Origin: Cercophora sp. LCS_1 | Taxonomy: Eukaryota; Ascomycota; Sordariomycetes; Sordariales; Lasiosphaeriaceae | Assembly (NCBI GenBank): GCA_036250225.1 | Contig: JAPZLL010000001.1 | Coordinates: 1-64,000, forward strand | Direction: 5' to 3' | Length of the DNA: 64,000 bases | In this document: piece by piece, positions 32,183 to 43,577 of the stretch | How the letters are laid out: every line of letters starts with the position of its first letter | Numbering within the stretch: position 1 is the stretch's first letter | Program-made: the position numbers and the translations under genes | The notes under the pieces: generated by a model | Told to the model about the DNA's origin: nothing | The model's input: the letters and a program-made list of their open reading frames with translations, nothing else | The model's database searches: none

Positions 32183-32808
32183 TGGGAAGGATGGAGAGGG
32201 GGCGGAGGGAAGGAAGGATTGTGACACAGGGAGATTAACTGGCGAGGTTGGGATGAGGTTGAAGGGGCACCGTCTATTGGAGGCGAAGGTTGGCCATTAG
32301 ATTAAGTGCCTGATACAGATGTCACTTTGAGAAGCACAGAGTCGAGGAATGTTAGTTGCACATCGGCCAGGGGATATCCCAGCGAGGTCTTGCTCGAGCC
32401 GAAGGTGGCGATGGTCTGCGGGTTGAGCACTAGTCCCTGCCCAGATCTCCACGACAGCCAACAGATTCTGAATATAGAACATTAGGGAGGCGTTTCGGTT
32501 TCTTGGGTATACAGACCAGTTGGAAATGGACGCGCCAGGGCCATTTTTAGTCACCGTTGGGGCGGAGAATTTCAGCACTTCGCCAACCACACCAGGCTCC
32601 ACGCTCCGCGACGCGGTTTCTTCTTTTCATCTCTTCACGTTTTGTCTCCCCCACCACAAACTACATCCCACTCTCAAGCTGTAAGTACAATCTCCTCACT
32701 CTTGCCTTAGACGATCGTCTCTGTTCGTTCCGTGCAAGGTAAACTGAGATGCCAGTTCTACCACGCTTTACTCACGAGCCTCTTTCACAGCAAATACTAT
32801 ACCTCAAC
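32183..32808. other. Intergenic, no firm gene
   Basis: Short frames on both strands without domains. Possible leader introns are seen (GTAAGTACAA...CTTAG near 32680-32710 and GTAAACTGAG...TTCACAG near 32740-32790) just before the ATG at 32809, suggesting a transcribed leader for the interrupted ORF that follows. Confidence 0.35.
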
Positions 32809-33030
32809 ATGGCGAATGGGCAACCTGGCAGGGGTGATCCCTTGGAGTAGCCTTTTGCGGCCCTTCCGACCCTGAACTACCAGAAGAACCTCGAAGAGTT
32901 CAGCGGCCGGCTCGCCGGCACTCGTCGCAAAGGGGATGGCAGGATGAGGGTGGTTAAATCGGTGGGAGATGGAAAGCATGGATGGACGGTGACGGGCGAT
33001 CCCGAAGGCTTGAGCGTACAAGAACAATAA
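32809..33030 (+). pseudogene. Small ORF interrupted by one in-frame TAG
   Basis: The ATG at 32809, in a good context (CTCAACATGGCG), starts a frame that meets TAG at 32848-32850 after 13 codons and then continues open for 59 codons to TAA at 33028. The downstream part reads like a small basic protein (LNYQKNLEEFSGRLAGTRR, then VVKSVGDGKHGWTVTGDPEG). No intron removes the stop. I do not recognise the family. It is either a decayed small gene or a chance frame. Confidence 0.3.
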
Positions 33031-33330
33031 TAGGAAATGCAGCAATTCCGCCTCGCGACTTGGTGGGCCTAGTAGAAAAGCACCCACACCTTCCGGCTTT
33101 GGAGTGGTAGATAATTAATCAAATCACAATCTCAGAGGGGGGCAGCTGTTAGCTTCCATCCAATGTTTACTTGCGGTCTACCCTGCACCTTCCCTTTGGC
33201 CTTGAAGAGCGTTTTGTTCCACCGCCTTCCATCTCCGGTTTTTCTCCTCCAGCCCACTTTCTTCAATCTTAATCGCCAACCTGAGCCTCTTCTCTCCTCC
33301 ACCGCAAAGCGCAAACGTCGGCGAGAAACC

Positions 33331-35011
33331 ATGGCGACTGATCCGATGGGCAAGCTTTTCTCCGGGCTCACTGCCATCACCGGGCAGACGTTCATGGGTA
33401 CGCTATTCGGTCCCACTCCGGGTATGGACCCCGCAACGGTCTTGGACAGGCTTGTCAACTCGCCCTCCACCATTGCCAAGGCCGTCGCATTCGTCAAGGA
33501 AGCCCAGTCAGTCCCTCCTACCTCGTTGGATGCGGACACACGCCTGTTGCTCCAGCATGCGCTTCACGCCGTGAACACCAACGGCGGACCAGTGGGGCGC
33601 CCTGATCTGTTGCTCAGCGGGATCGCCGACGTGGCAGTCAAGGCGACCATTCGCCCGGGCGACACAAGCCACAAAGCGGGTTACCTTGAGTTCTTTCGCT
33701 GGCTGGCCATGGGCAAGAAGGACGAAGAGGCGCCGGACAAGAAGCACCCGGTTACTAACGAGACCATCGACCATGCCCACCTCCCCAAGAATCCCGATGC
33801 TCACAAATGCGCTGGTTGCGGACACACCGACTCTAGGATGATGATATGCACCGGCTGTCTCCTCCGCACCGACGGCCATACGACCTTTGTCACGGCCTAC
33901 TGCAGCAAAGTCTGCCAAACGGCGCACTGGAAGAAACACAAGACTGCATGCAAGGGGCAGCAGCGGTTCCAGCGGGCTGCTTCAACGTTTCAGGCTGTCT
34001 TTTATCTCTTCATGGAGTACATCAGCGATCCGTCCGGACAACGCACCAAGATCAGCGAGGAGAACGGCGTACTCTGCGTCGACTCCATCACCTCGGATAT
34101 GGAGCTTGGCCTGGGATATCGCGGTGATTCGGTTCTTTCCAGGATGTTTGCCTTGCTGGGGACGACTGCGCCTTCCGAGGAGGCTCGACGGGCTGCCCTC
34201 ATGACTGAGGGTTGCGCTGAGATCATGGGCACGGCGCTCTCCCTTTTTGAGCTGTTGATCCGACGTAAGCAATCATTCGTTATTCCTAGCCACTGATCAG
34301 TATCTGACCATATTATTTCTGTTAGCCACCATCACATCGCTCGAGAAGATCCGAGTCACGCCGCGAAACGTCCACAAGCCCACGCGCGAGTCCAAGGGCC
34401 CGAGTGGTCTCGTCAATTACACCACCCTCTGGGACCATTTCATCCTCGGCGCCACGATTCCGGGCGGCCAAAGGGTCATTTTGGACTTCAGCGCTCCGCA
34501 GTTTGGCTGGGCTGAGTACATTGCCCCAGCCGAGCACTACATCAAGCACCGCGTTGCAACCATTCGCGAGACGACCCGAGAGCCTTTCCTGGGTAACCCG
34601 ATGCTCGATATGCAGCAACTCATGGACCCGACATCGGCCATAGTGAACAAAAAGCGCAGAGAGGCTGCCGAGTCGTTGGCTGCCACACTCAAGTCGCACA
34701 TGGTCCGGTCCCTCGGCGGCTACGACAAGCTTCTCAACGCAAAAGGAGACGAGTTCAAGACGGCTCAAGAGGCTCTCATCAAGAAGGCCGAGTCCGCTCT
34801 GGAGGCGTATCTGCGTTCTTTCCAGCAAGGTCACCTTTACAGGTTCTACCTGTCGGCGGAGCTGGCCATTCTTGTGGTGGATGACGGGGAGCTCTATGGC
34901 AAGCTGAAGAAGGTTTGGTACTCCAAGGACAAGTACGAGAAGCTCAAGGGCACTCCGGCTGTGCTGCGTCGGGTGTATCTCCATAGATACCGGAAGGCGG
35001 TGGGCAACTAG
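33331..35011 (+). CDS. MYND zinc-finger protein, 539 aa
   Basis: Exon 1 is 33331-34264 and exon 2 is 34326-35011, with a 61-nt intron (GTAAGC...TGTTAG, phase 1). The MYND finger lies at about residues 165-213: CAGCGHTDSRMMICTGCLLR, then AYCSKVCQTAHWKKHKTAC, with the expected Cys and terminal His/Cys spacing; MYND domains bind Pro-rich peptides in partners. Upstream is a helical region (ATVLDRLVNSPSTIAKAVAF). Downstream are about 300 residues typical of fungal MYND proteins, with QRVILDFSAPQFGWAEYIAP and a C-terminal helical region ending RRVYLHRYRKAVGN. No SET domain is seen, so methyltransferase activity is not expected. Location and partners are unknown. Confidence 0.85.
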
Positions 35012-35485
35012 GCGGATGTCCTCCAAAGCCTCAATTTTGTTAAGGTACCTAGCTTAGGGGAAAACACACTGAAGACTCGATCTCGGCTAATCTTTCGTGA
35101 TTTGTGAAAATAGTAGATTTGTCAAACTAAGCGGCTTGATGTTCCAGCAACGAAGAGTAAAAGACTTGTATGATGAATCAATTAACGGTCGCAGACAACT
35201 CAAACGTGTGTCAAGGCATCACTTTCTAACTTGCCGACCTCAAAGAAACAATACCTTATTCCTATCATGTCTGGTCGTTTGCAACGATCCTCCTACACGG
35301 GAGCTACAACCGGAAAGGGTATTTCTGCTAACCCCAGTTTATGCAAACATAGGAGAAGTGGGTCAACGCCGTCACACACAACACTACAAAGCTCCCTTTA
35401 AGGTACCCATCTAGCGCCTTCCCCACCAAAAAATACCTCTTCACGGGCACCCATCATTTGCCTTGCATGTTTAGATACAGCCAAA
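35012..35485. other. Intergenic, no gene seen
   Basis: A 105-codon ORF (35097-35414) has no domain and random composition. The rest is 3' flank of the MYND gene. Confidence 0.4.
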
Positions 35486-35794
35486 ATGCCAACCCTACTC
35501 CTCTCCCTAACCTCCTTCACCTCCTTCATCGACCCCAACCACCCTCATCATGCTCCTACCCACCGTCCCATCCACGAGAAAACTCGCCAAATCCACTGTG
35601 ACTGGCTGTGGACAGCCCAAGCTGTCTCACCCTACAAGCTCATGGTTCTCTTCCACGTCTGCGACGAGTTCACCGACGTCGAGGGCGAGGACAGACGCCG
35701 CCACATTGCAGATATTGTCATGGATGCCCTCCGCAATCCAAATAAGCCGCACTCTGCTGGGGAATTCGGTATTGCCGAGTTGGCCCGCCAGTGA
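35486..35794 (+). pseudogene. Relic exon of a class I terpene synthase
   Basis: The frame reads KLMVLFHVCDEFTDVEGED followed by HIADIVMDALRNPNKPHSAG and EFGIAELARQ. This is the segment of fungal sesquiterpene cyclases that carries the first metal-binding motif (DExxD, here DEFTD) and the ADIVMDALRNP-x-KP block. A proper donor (GTGAGT) follows at 35792, and a possible small exon lies at about 35850-35889, but I could not find the NSE/DTE-type second metal motif or the C-terminal WSFES-RYF block in the next 800 bp. The part before the motif (35486-35600) lacks the expected N-terminal helices. It is therefore a fragment. Terpene synthases cyclise prenyl diphosphates; this one is unlikely to be active. 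Confidence 0.55.
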
Positions 35795-36607
35795 GTCCCT
35801 CCCTTGCATATCCTTCGTCGACTAACACGGTCGGATTCCGGGCCGAAGCAATCGAGATCACTTCTCCAATGGCCCAAGCCCACTTGGTAAGCACCTTCCG
35901 GCAAAATGGCGACGCTGCAACCCGAGCGAGCACAGGACTGGCCGGGGTTGGATCATTTCATCAAGTGGTTCCTGGCATGTAGCGCAAACACCGCAGGGAG
36001 CCACGGACTTTGTTCTGCTTCCGTTTCTTCCCATCGAATAAGATTCTCAATGAGGTCATGCAACTTGCTCGATTTCCCAAAGGAAAGATACCCAATACGA
36101 ACTCTTGTGGATGGCACGCTGCCACTGACAGAGCTGCATCCGGAGTTGGGTACGTTGATGCTGACACCTCACTGGACGGCAACTCCCTCTTCTCCGAATG
36201 CGCCTGGGTTACACTCCGGTTGCAACATCAAATCGTTACAGGTGACCAGCAGGAAGCAAAACCATGCGCATCCATTTGTTATCGCCCGAGAGTCCTCACA
36301 CGACCCCATGGTTGGAGTTCGTGAACGCCCTGGTCAGTTTGGTTAGCCCTCATCAAATCCCTCATCTGTGGTCACCGGGCGAGCCGCGATTTCGCCACCA
36401 TGTTTGCTCCCATCGGCAAAGATCCGCAAGCCGGTTGCACCGGATGCGTGTAAGACGCCACGCACCAATCAACACAACAACACGTAAGCTAAAATAATAT
36501 CCACATCTGACGGCTCGCTGCATTTTTACCCGACACTTGATCCTTCAGGTCGTTTACGATAGTCTTCGCAGTCCAGCCTCTCCGTCATTTGCTCCACGCT
36601 AGTTAAA
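35795..36607. other. Flank of the terpene-synthase relic, no intact gene
   Basis: Frames such as 35906-36346 are open by chance and do not continue the terpene-synthase pattern. The last 100 bp is promoter for the secreted cupin gene. Confidence 0.4.
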
Positions 36608-37159
36608 ATGTTCCGCTTCAATCTTCTCGCCGTATTTGCCCTGCCACTCTCCCTCGCCGCAAACATCAACAACCGCACAGCCCAAGAAGTCATCGACCGC
36701 CTCAACCTCACCGCCAATATTGAAAGGGGCTACTTTATCGAGTCCTTTCGCGACGCCGACAATGCCACGGCAGCAAACCGCTCAGCCAGCACGGCAATTT
36801 ACTACCTCCTCAAGGGCATCGAAGGCTACTCCCGCTGGCATCGCGTCGACGCTGTCGAAATCTGGCACTACTATGCCGGTGCGCCACTGACGCTATCCCT
36901 TTCGAGAAACGACGGGTCGGGTGTCAGAGATGTCAGTTTGGGACCGGATGTGTTTAAGGAACAGAGTCCGCAGGTTGTAATCCCCAAATGGGAGTGGCAG
37001 CAGGCGAGGAGCTGGGGGGAGTGGACTTTGGTTGGGACTACTGGTGAGTTTTTTTTTTCCACGGCGAAGAAAAGTGAGGGGGTGCTGATGATGATAGTTG
37101 CGCCGGGTTTTGAGGTTGATGGATTTGAGCTGGCTGAGGATGGGTGGGCTCCTATTTGA
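36608..37159 (+). CDS. Secreted DUF985-type cupin
   Basis: Exon 1 is 36608-37043 and exon 2 is 37098-37159; the 54-nt intron starts GTGAGT and ends ATGATAG. The spliced protein is 165 aa and restores the family ending LVGTT-VAPGFEVDGFELAED. The DUF985 cupin pattern is complete: RSASTAIYYLLKG, SRWHRVDAVEIWHYYAGAPL, then LGPD and QVVIPKWEWQQARS. The His and Glu of WHRVDAVEIWH would bind a metal in related cupins. Unlike most family members it begins with a signal peptide (MFRFNLLAVFALPLSLAA), and several N-glycosylation sequons follow, so it is probably secreted. The intron is a multiple of three and stop-free, so its retention would simply insert 18 residues. Confidence 0.8.
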   Translation: MFRFNLLAVFALPLSLAANINNRTAQEVIDRLNLTANIERGYFIESFRDADNATAANRSASTAIYYLLKGIEGYSRWHRVDAVEIWHYYAGAPLTLSLSRNDGSGVRDVSLGPDVFKEQSPQVVIPKWEWQQARSWGEWTLVGTTGEFFFSTAKKSEGVLMMIVAPGFEVDGFELAEDGWAPI

Positions 37160-37379
37160 GGCGTGCAGGTGGTCTGTAGAGAGGCTAGTGGGTGCAACTG
37201 GTATTGGGATCTTACCCACCCAGACACAGGGGAGAAAGGAAAGGAAGGGGCTCTGCGGGCGGGTACGTGATCCACTAAACTGGAGCGAAATCATCAAGCG
37301 ACCCGTCAGCGAGTCCACTTGGACCCCGATAGTTCACTTGGAAGACTCTTACTTTGAAAGGTGCGCAGCTTGAGTTCGA

Positions 37380-37422
37380 TTTCTTTTTAGTTACCTTTTT
37401 TTTTTCCCCCTTTTTTTTTTCG
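37380..37422 (+). promoter_or_regulatory. Pyrimidine tract upstream of the 37758 gene
   Basis: An almost pure T/C run (T10, C5, T10) lies about 340 bp before the ATG at 37758. It is followed by a second CT-rich stretch up to the start. Likely promoter or leader element; position-based. Confidence 0.35.
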
Positions 37423-37757
37423 GTGCAAACATATCACCGTAGTTCCCCGCGCGAAACGGTATCGGTAAAGGGGCTGGAAGCCAAAAAGCTTATCATCGCT
37501 CCATCATCCCCAGTCTCAACCCCCAACCGAGGCTGCGAAGAAGGGAAAAGAAAGGTCTACCGACCCCCGGACCGTATCAAAACTCTAAATGCCATGTGAC
37601 GTGTCCGTGGCGCTTCTGCTTTCTCCAACCTTCCATTTCACCACCTATATATTCCTTTCCTTCGCTGTTCCCACCCGAACACTCCCATCACAAGAACCCA
37701 CGTCATCTGTCATCCAGCCTTCTCCCACAACGGCACCACACGTCTCCAACCGCCGAA

Positions 37758-38505
37758 ATGAGTCTCCAGGTACTATCAAATCCCCATCCCATTCGCTTTC
37801 GTGCCGTGCAAAGCTAACACGCAGACCCAGCCATCCGCCGCCATCCCCGACGGCGTCCTGTACGTCATAGCAAACGATCTTATGCAGGAGCTCACCAACC
37901 GCACACTCGAGGGCCATATCACGGACCGCGCGGTTTCCCACGCGAGACGGTTCATCGAGATCCTCACACCCCTTGTCATCGGAAACACACTGCCGACAGC
38001 CGAAACCATCCGTACCTGCGGCCTCTACACCACTGTTTGTTACATCGTTGACGTTGCCGCCGTGTTGACTCCCGATCATCGGGCGCAGGAGATGAAGCAT
38101 GTCGTGGCCTGTGCGAAATCGTTGGTGAAGCTGTTCGAGACGGTTCTCCTCATCGACATGGATTCCGTGGACTCTTATCAGGTCGGCGCCGAGGACGTTA
38201 CGGCGATTCGGCAGGACCGCGAGAGGAGAAGGGAGCGTCTGACGCCGAGGTTCGAGGATGCAAGTGCTGTGGCTAGGATGGAGCGTGAGAGGCGTGTCCC
38301 TGTCCCCCAGCTCTCCCCGGCGGCGGTGCTCCGCGATGCCAACAAGGAGGACGAAGAGAGAGAGAATAAGAGGTGTGGGAATTGTGAGGCGGCTAAGAAG
38401 AACGAGGTGGCCAAGGGTTGGCTTTGGGTTGATCAGAATGGTGATGGGAAGGAGTTGTGCCGGTGTGCCGAGGGTGGTCAACGTGACCCTGCCTTTTGGC
38501 TGTGA
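37758..38505 (+). CDS. Hypothetical protein, 230 aa, with C-terminal Cys motif
   Basis: A very short first exon (37758-37769: Met-Ser-Leu-Gln) joins by a 55-nt intron (GTACTA...CACGCAG, GCTAAC branch) to 37825-38505. The body is helical (NDLMQELTNRTLEGHITDRA, then TCGLYTTVCYIVDVAAVL, then CAKSLVKLFETVLLIDMD), followed by a charged Arg/Glu-rich stretch (QDRERRRERL). The C-terminus has RCGNCEAAKKNEVAKGWLW and ELCRCAEGG, giving a CxxC...CxC set that could bind zinc. No signal peptide. I do not recognise the family. An upstream-only start was chosen because the phase-0 intron restores an ATG in good context. Confidence 0.6.
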
Positions 38506-39646
38506 GGACCCTGGCGTTGTGCGAAGGCTGTCTGTTCCCATACCTAGCCTTAGAGGAGTCAAGGACGCGATGCTGTGAGGAGGTACTCAAGTGGCAATGA
38601 TTTAGACCCAGACTGTTGTCACGGAACACCTAGCGGAGGCAGCCATTTGGGTTGCTACTTCATTCTGGTAGGCTTGTTCAGTAGATACCATGTGTGTAGC
38701 CACATCACCCTCCAAGTAATGCAATTATCTCGCGTTGGGGACGCTGTCGAGACTCCTCGGTCAACTCTTTCATCCCAGGCGCCTCGTGGCCCCCCCGCAG
38801 TCCGGCCATCAATGCATGGGCTGTGCCGCATGGCCAAGACGACGAGGTGTTTCAGCGCGGCTATCGGCATCTTTGATCTTTTGGGTCTTAATAATCGCTG
38901 CTGTCGCGTTGTGAATGGGACACTGGAATCCGCGAGGGGGGACGCAACAGAAAGAACCTGTTGCACTTGCCGCTGATACCCATGAACGCTTTGCGGTCGA
39001 TAGCCACAGCTGTGCCCGGTTCCCAGGTGTCTCTGAGGCCGGCCAGTGTCGGTTGCCGGGGCTGGTTGCCTCTGGTTTTGCGCTTTGCAAGGGGCATTAA
39101 ATCAAGTGACCCCGCTGTCCCGACAGACTGGTACTGCCGCCTTGCAAGGGCCTCCCAGACGGGCCGATAACCAATCAACCCCTGCAACGCCAAAGCGCTC
39201 GGTGTTGATTAGGGATTTCTGGGACAACCTTGGTGATGTTGGCCCAGAAGCGAGGCCATTTGCGTTTTATGTCCATTAACTGCGCCGCTTTGTTTGGCAG
39301 GGGTCGAGATACGCATCAACATATGTATACTTGAGCGGGGTTTGATGCACTGCCGGCTCTCAACCAAAACTCTCGCCAATCACTCACAATTCCTAGCCTT
39401 CCACGAGATTCCACCGCGACGAACGCTGTCAACTCTTCAGTCCCTTGTACGTCCACGCGGTTGGGTGTCAGGAAGTTGGGTGCTTCTCGGCTTTCCACCG
39501 AGCCTTGATCGCTCCTGCCCCAACGAGAAAACCACCCCCACTACTCGGCGCGTGACTCAGGCTCCAGTGGAGATACTGCCATTTAAAGCTCGTGGCCTTT
39601 TCGCTTTCAATCCGTTTTATTCGCTTTCGCCCCTCCCTTCGGACCG
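38506..39646. other. Long intergenic interval (~1.1 kb), no gene seen
   Basis: ORFs on both strands (for example 38655-38966 minus, 38961-39170 plus) overlap each other, lack domains and give no splice-supported models. The right end is CT-rich and probably contains the promoter of the GTPase gene. Confidence 0.4.
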
Positions 39647-42600
39647 ATGGCTCAGCGTTCCAGCACTCCGTCGACAACTTCATCTCGAGCGTCACCCAGC
39701 AGATGGACGCCGTCGAGCTCCCCGCGGTCCTCAACGACCGGGAGCGGGGCTGCCATGTTGGACTCCGACAGTGCCACTCCTCCCATTTTTACGCCGGCCT
39801 CGAGTAGCGCCTTCACATTTTCATTCTCGCTGCGTCATGGTAGCCAAAGCCCCTTTCAGTTGCAAGGGTCCGACACTCCCATCCCGTCAGTTGAGAGCGG
39901 CGTGAGCACATCTGTCTCGTCTTCGTCCCGCTCCCAGAATCTTACTCCAACTTCTTCCCCTCGACCGTCATCGACAAGGTCCCCGGCGCCCCTGATTGCC
40001 ATCAGCCCTAGCCCTGACGGCCCTGCTGCAACTCCCTCTCAGTCCTCACTTGGTGTCGGGGAGCTCAATGCGCGCATTCAAGACATTCAGCTTTCCCAAC
40101 GCGCTGAGCCTCTTGACATGAGTGGCCTAGCCGCTGCGCTCCCTCCAACCCCGATCCCGAATCCAAGTCAAAGCCCCTCAACGGCCTCCACTCAAGGCGA
40201 ACCCTCGCGTCCACCAGCAGGGAGGAACCGACGTTCCTCATCTCGCGTCAACTTGCTGCCGCACAATGTCAGAGACGAAGAACTACCACACGACCGCTTT
40301 CACGAGCCCGCGTTCCAGCAAGCTTTCTGCGACGCCAAGGCGCTGATGGGAGGCTTGGCTGGAGTCCTCGCAAGCAGCACGCTGCATGTCGAGCCTGACT
40401 CCACCATCCACAATCTCAGACAAGAGGCCCAAACCTTGGCGACATTCCACTGCTCTCCTACCAGGGTAGTCGGGCTCGTAGGTGATTCAGGCGTTGGTAC
40501 GGACCCCCCGTAGAATTTCACTTCATGATACACAGTGGCTGACATCATGATATTTAGGTAAAAGCAGCTTGTTGAATTCGTTGTTGGACGTCCATGGGCT
40601 AGCCCGTGTTGTAAGTCACTTAACGCTTTCCCGATGCCCCGGTGCTAACTTGAAGGTAGAGCAACATTGGGGCAGCATGCACCTGTGTAGTGACTGAGTA
40701 TAGGTTCCACGAAGCCAACAACTTCGCTATCAAGGTGGACGAGTTCAACCAGGAAGAGCTCAGACGACAGTTTGTAGAGATGGTCAGCAACTACCGCCAC
40801 CATCATTTCCATTCTCCAGAAATCGACAACGATGGAGACCGTCGACACTGGGAAGACCTGGCCAAGCTCGCCCGCGACACCTTTAGTGTCATGTTTCGCG
40901 GTCGCTTCACCCCCTCGTCACTCACATCCGGTCAAGAGAACGAGGTTGTAGAGACGCTCCTGAGTTGGGCCGAGGAACGCAACCGGATTCCTGGAGATAT
41001 TATCGCGAATACTGCCGAGGAGTGTTCAGCAAAGTTGATGAATCTCACCTCTGAGGAAGCATCCCCTCGGGAACCAGCCGCTTGGCCGTACATCAAGAAA
41101 ATCAGGTGATTATGTCTCGAAACGGACATGTCTGTGCAACCAACTGACTTGTACGATAGCGTGTCACTTAACTCACACATCTTGAGCAAAGGTCTTGTTC
41201 TCGTGGACCTTCCAGGTGTGTGTTTCTACCATTTGCTCGTGCTGGGGCTACTAATAAATAACGAGGTCTACGTGATCTGAACTCGGCTCGGCGTACAATC
41301 ACAGAGCGGTATCTCCTCAACTGTGACGAAATCTTTGCCGTTTGCTCCATTGGCCGTGCGACAACCGACGAGGGAGTAATGAGCGTTTTTGGTCTGGCGA
41401 GACAAGCTCGACTCTCCAATGTCGGCATCATCTGCACAAGATCCGATGTAAGCCACTGCTGATTGTCATCAGTACCAAACTTGGCCTGTATGCTCACTCT
41501 GACTAGGATATCCGCGCAGAAGAGGCGAAGAAAGACTGGCGGGGTGAGAGAGCTACAAAAATTCAGGAGCTTATGGACTGCGTCAGTGCCGCTGAACGTG
41601 GCCTTGTCGAAATGCGAGAACGGGTGTCGGAGTTGGAGGGCTTTGGCGATGATCTTCTGGATGGTGAGGAAGATGAAAAGATAAGGCTCTACCGAGACAT
41701 CGAGAGGCAACGGTTGGTTACAGGGAAGCATTCACATGATTTTTTGCTAACCGCGACACTTTAGTATTGTTGTAGAAGACAGAGAACTAGCGTAAGCGAC
41801 CCGTTCTACCGATTTCGATGGTCCGCTGACAGTATACCGCAGCCTCCAGCGATATCTCATTCTGAAGCGTAATGCCCTCGTCTCCTCAAAACTCATCGAA
41901 CAGTACAAAACCCAAATTCCCGGCGGCAACGTCAGCGTCTTCTGCGCCAGCAACATCTTGTACTGGGACAACCGCAACAAGACACCCTCACAGCGGGCCA
42001 TGCCCTTCCTCACGCTCAGTGGTATCCTCGACATTAGGAAGCACTGTATTTCCCTGGTCTCGGAGAGCCAGATGCGCCTTGCCCTGCAGTACATGCAAGA
42101 CAAGATTCCGAACCTGGTCAGCAGGATCGATCTTTGGGTTCAGTCCGGGGCAGGCACCGCAAGCGCTGAGCAGAAGCAGGCCGTAAGGACATCGTTGGAC
42201 CAGCTTGAGGCCTCGCTCCGACAGGTGAGCAAGTTAACTCCCCAATTATGTTGATAATCTGTAAGGGGAGCTGAAACATGCCAGAGATTCCGCTCCCGAA
42301 CGTCCCCACTCCAGGCTCTGTCCCGAACACTGGTGAGCAACTTCAACGACAATATATACCAACGCAAGGCTACCATTTCCTGATGAGCGTTACTAGTTAT
42401 CTGATTCTAGATTGCAGGTCGGAACATCAACCATTGGACACAAGGCGCCATAAAGGCTGGGGATCGATGGAGTGGTGTGAGTATCCCATTGTTAGCTCTG
42501 GACAGCCGGACCTCCCAGCTAATAGTTCCCCGAATATAGTGGCACCACAGTAAGTTCACGTCGCGAGGACTGGAGGCGATACCGTAGCTGAGTGCTCGTA

Positions 42601-43577
42601 GTGACATATTCGGCATTCTGCCGAGCATACGGCATCCATACCACCGCCAAGGCTGGATATCATAACTGGAACGAAGAGGCAATCGAGACGATGGCCCAGG
42701 AGCTGTCTGATCCATGGTCCACCTTTGAAGAGGTGCTCAGCGATACTTTTGAAGTTGCCACAACCTTCATCAATGAGGGTTTGGATTCAGCGGCGGGTCA
42801 CCTTGGTACGTACATCCCGCAAAGTCTGTCAGCCTCGATTATTGCTAATAATACATCCCATGTAGGCGATATGCCGGAAGGATACGAAAGCTCTGTCTTG
42901 CCGCTGTACTACTCGTTGACATCCCTTCAACGACTTGTTGCCACGGAGGTAGAGGGCCTCTGCGATGCATTTGAGGACCGGGCAGAGTATGTCAATTCCT
43001 TTACCGCGGACTGGCCAATGGTTAATAATCCCAGCGACCTTCGAACCAACGCTCTTTCAGGATTGCGGACGGCATTCTTCGCCCAGGGGATGGAGGAGAC
43101 ATATGCGGATGCCAATCGCATGTCAGGTATGTCCTCCATCGAATGGCATATGGGTACTGCAAGTACCTATATTGGAGGGCGTGAGGGGATGCTCCAATAA
43201 CCCCGCGCACACATGAGAGGAGAAGCAGGTGAAAAGAATGCACGCGCTGATGGCCATGTAACGCAGGCACGGGATCCGATGCCCGCCGGAAGAGAATTAT
43301 AAACGGCCGACTAGCAGAACAAGAACAGTTCCGAACTCTAATGCGGCGATTCAAAACCGAGTTTGGCGATTTGGCGACCCAGCTTCAGACTGAAATCCAG
43401 GGCAAACTCAAAGAGCGGCTCGATGTGATCGCGGGCATCTTGGATATCATTAGGAGCGATAACGTGGCTGAGGAAAGCGAAAGGGATCCGGAGTTCAGAG
43501 AACGCGTGAACGGGGAAATTCAACGCGTGAAAGAGGCAATGGGGGAGGTTTTGGCGGTTGCTAGAGATGGGGAGTGA
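39647..43577 (+). CDS. Dynamin-like P-loop GTPase (SLIP-GC type), 14 exons
   Basis: Exons: 39647-40496, 40558-40611, 40661-41105, 41160-41215, 41266-41447, 41507-41712, 41765-41791, 41843-42224, 42285-42363, 42418-42476, 42540-42549, 42602-42805, 42866-43126 and 43267-43577. All phases agree and the total is 3126 nt (1041 aa). The first ~260 residues are Ser/Pro-rich and disordered. The GTPase domain has Walker A VGDSGVGKSSLLNSLLD (assembled across an intron), a switch-type ACTCVVTEY, LVLVDLPGLRDLNSA (DxxG), and TRSD as the base-recognition motif. A long helical stalk-like C-terminus follows, including the GTGSDARRKRIINGRL block usual in this fungal family. Large GTPases of this type are linked to nuclear or membrane remodelling and immunity; the fungal role is unknown. 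Intron 9 is best read as GC-AG, and the 10-nt exon at 42540 is inferred. Confidence 0.8.

Noticed and set aside
33331..37159. A terpenoid biosynthetic cluster around the DEFTD exon
   Set aside because: The synthase is a fragment and the neighbours (MYND protein, cupin) are not tailoring enzymes.
36608..37159. Single-exon reading of the cupin with FFFSTAKKSEGVLMM inside
   Set aside because: The insert breaks the conserved LVG-T-T-VAPGFE block and is bounded by perfect splice sites.
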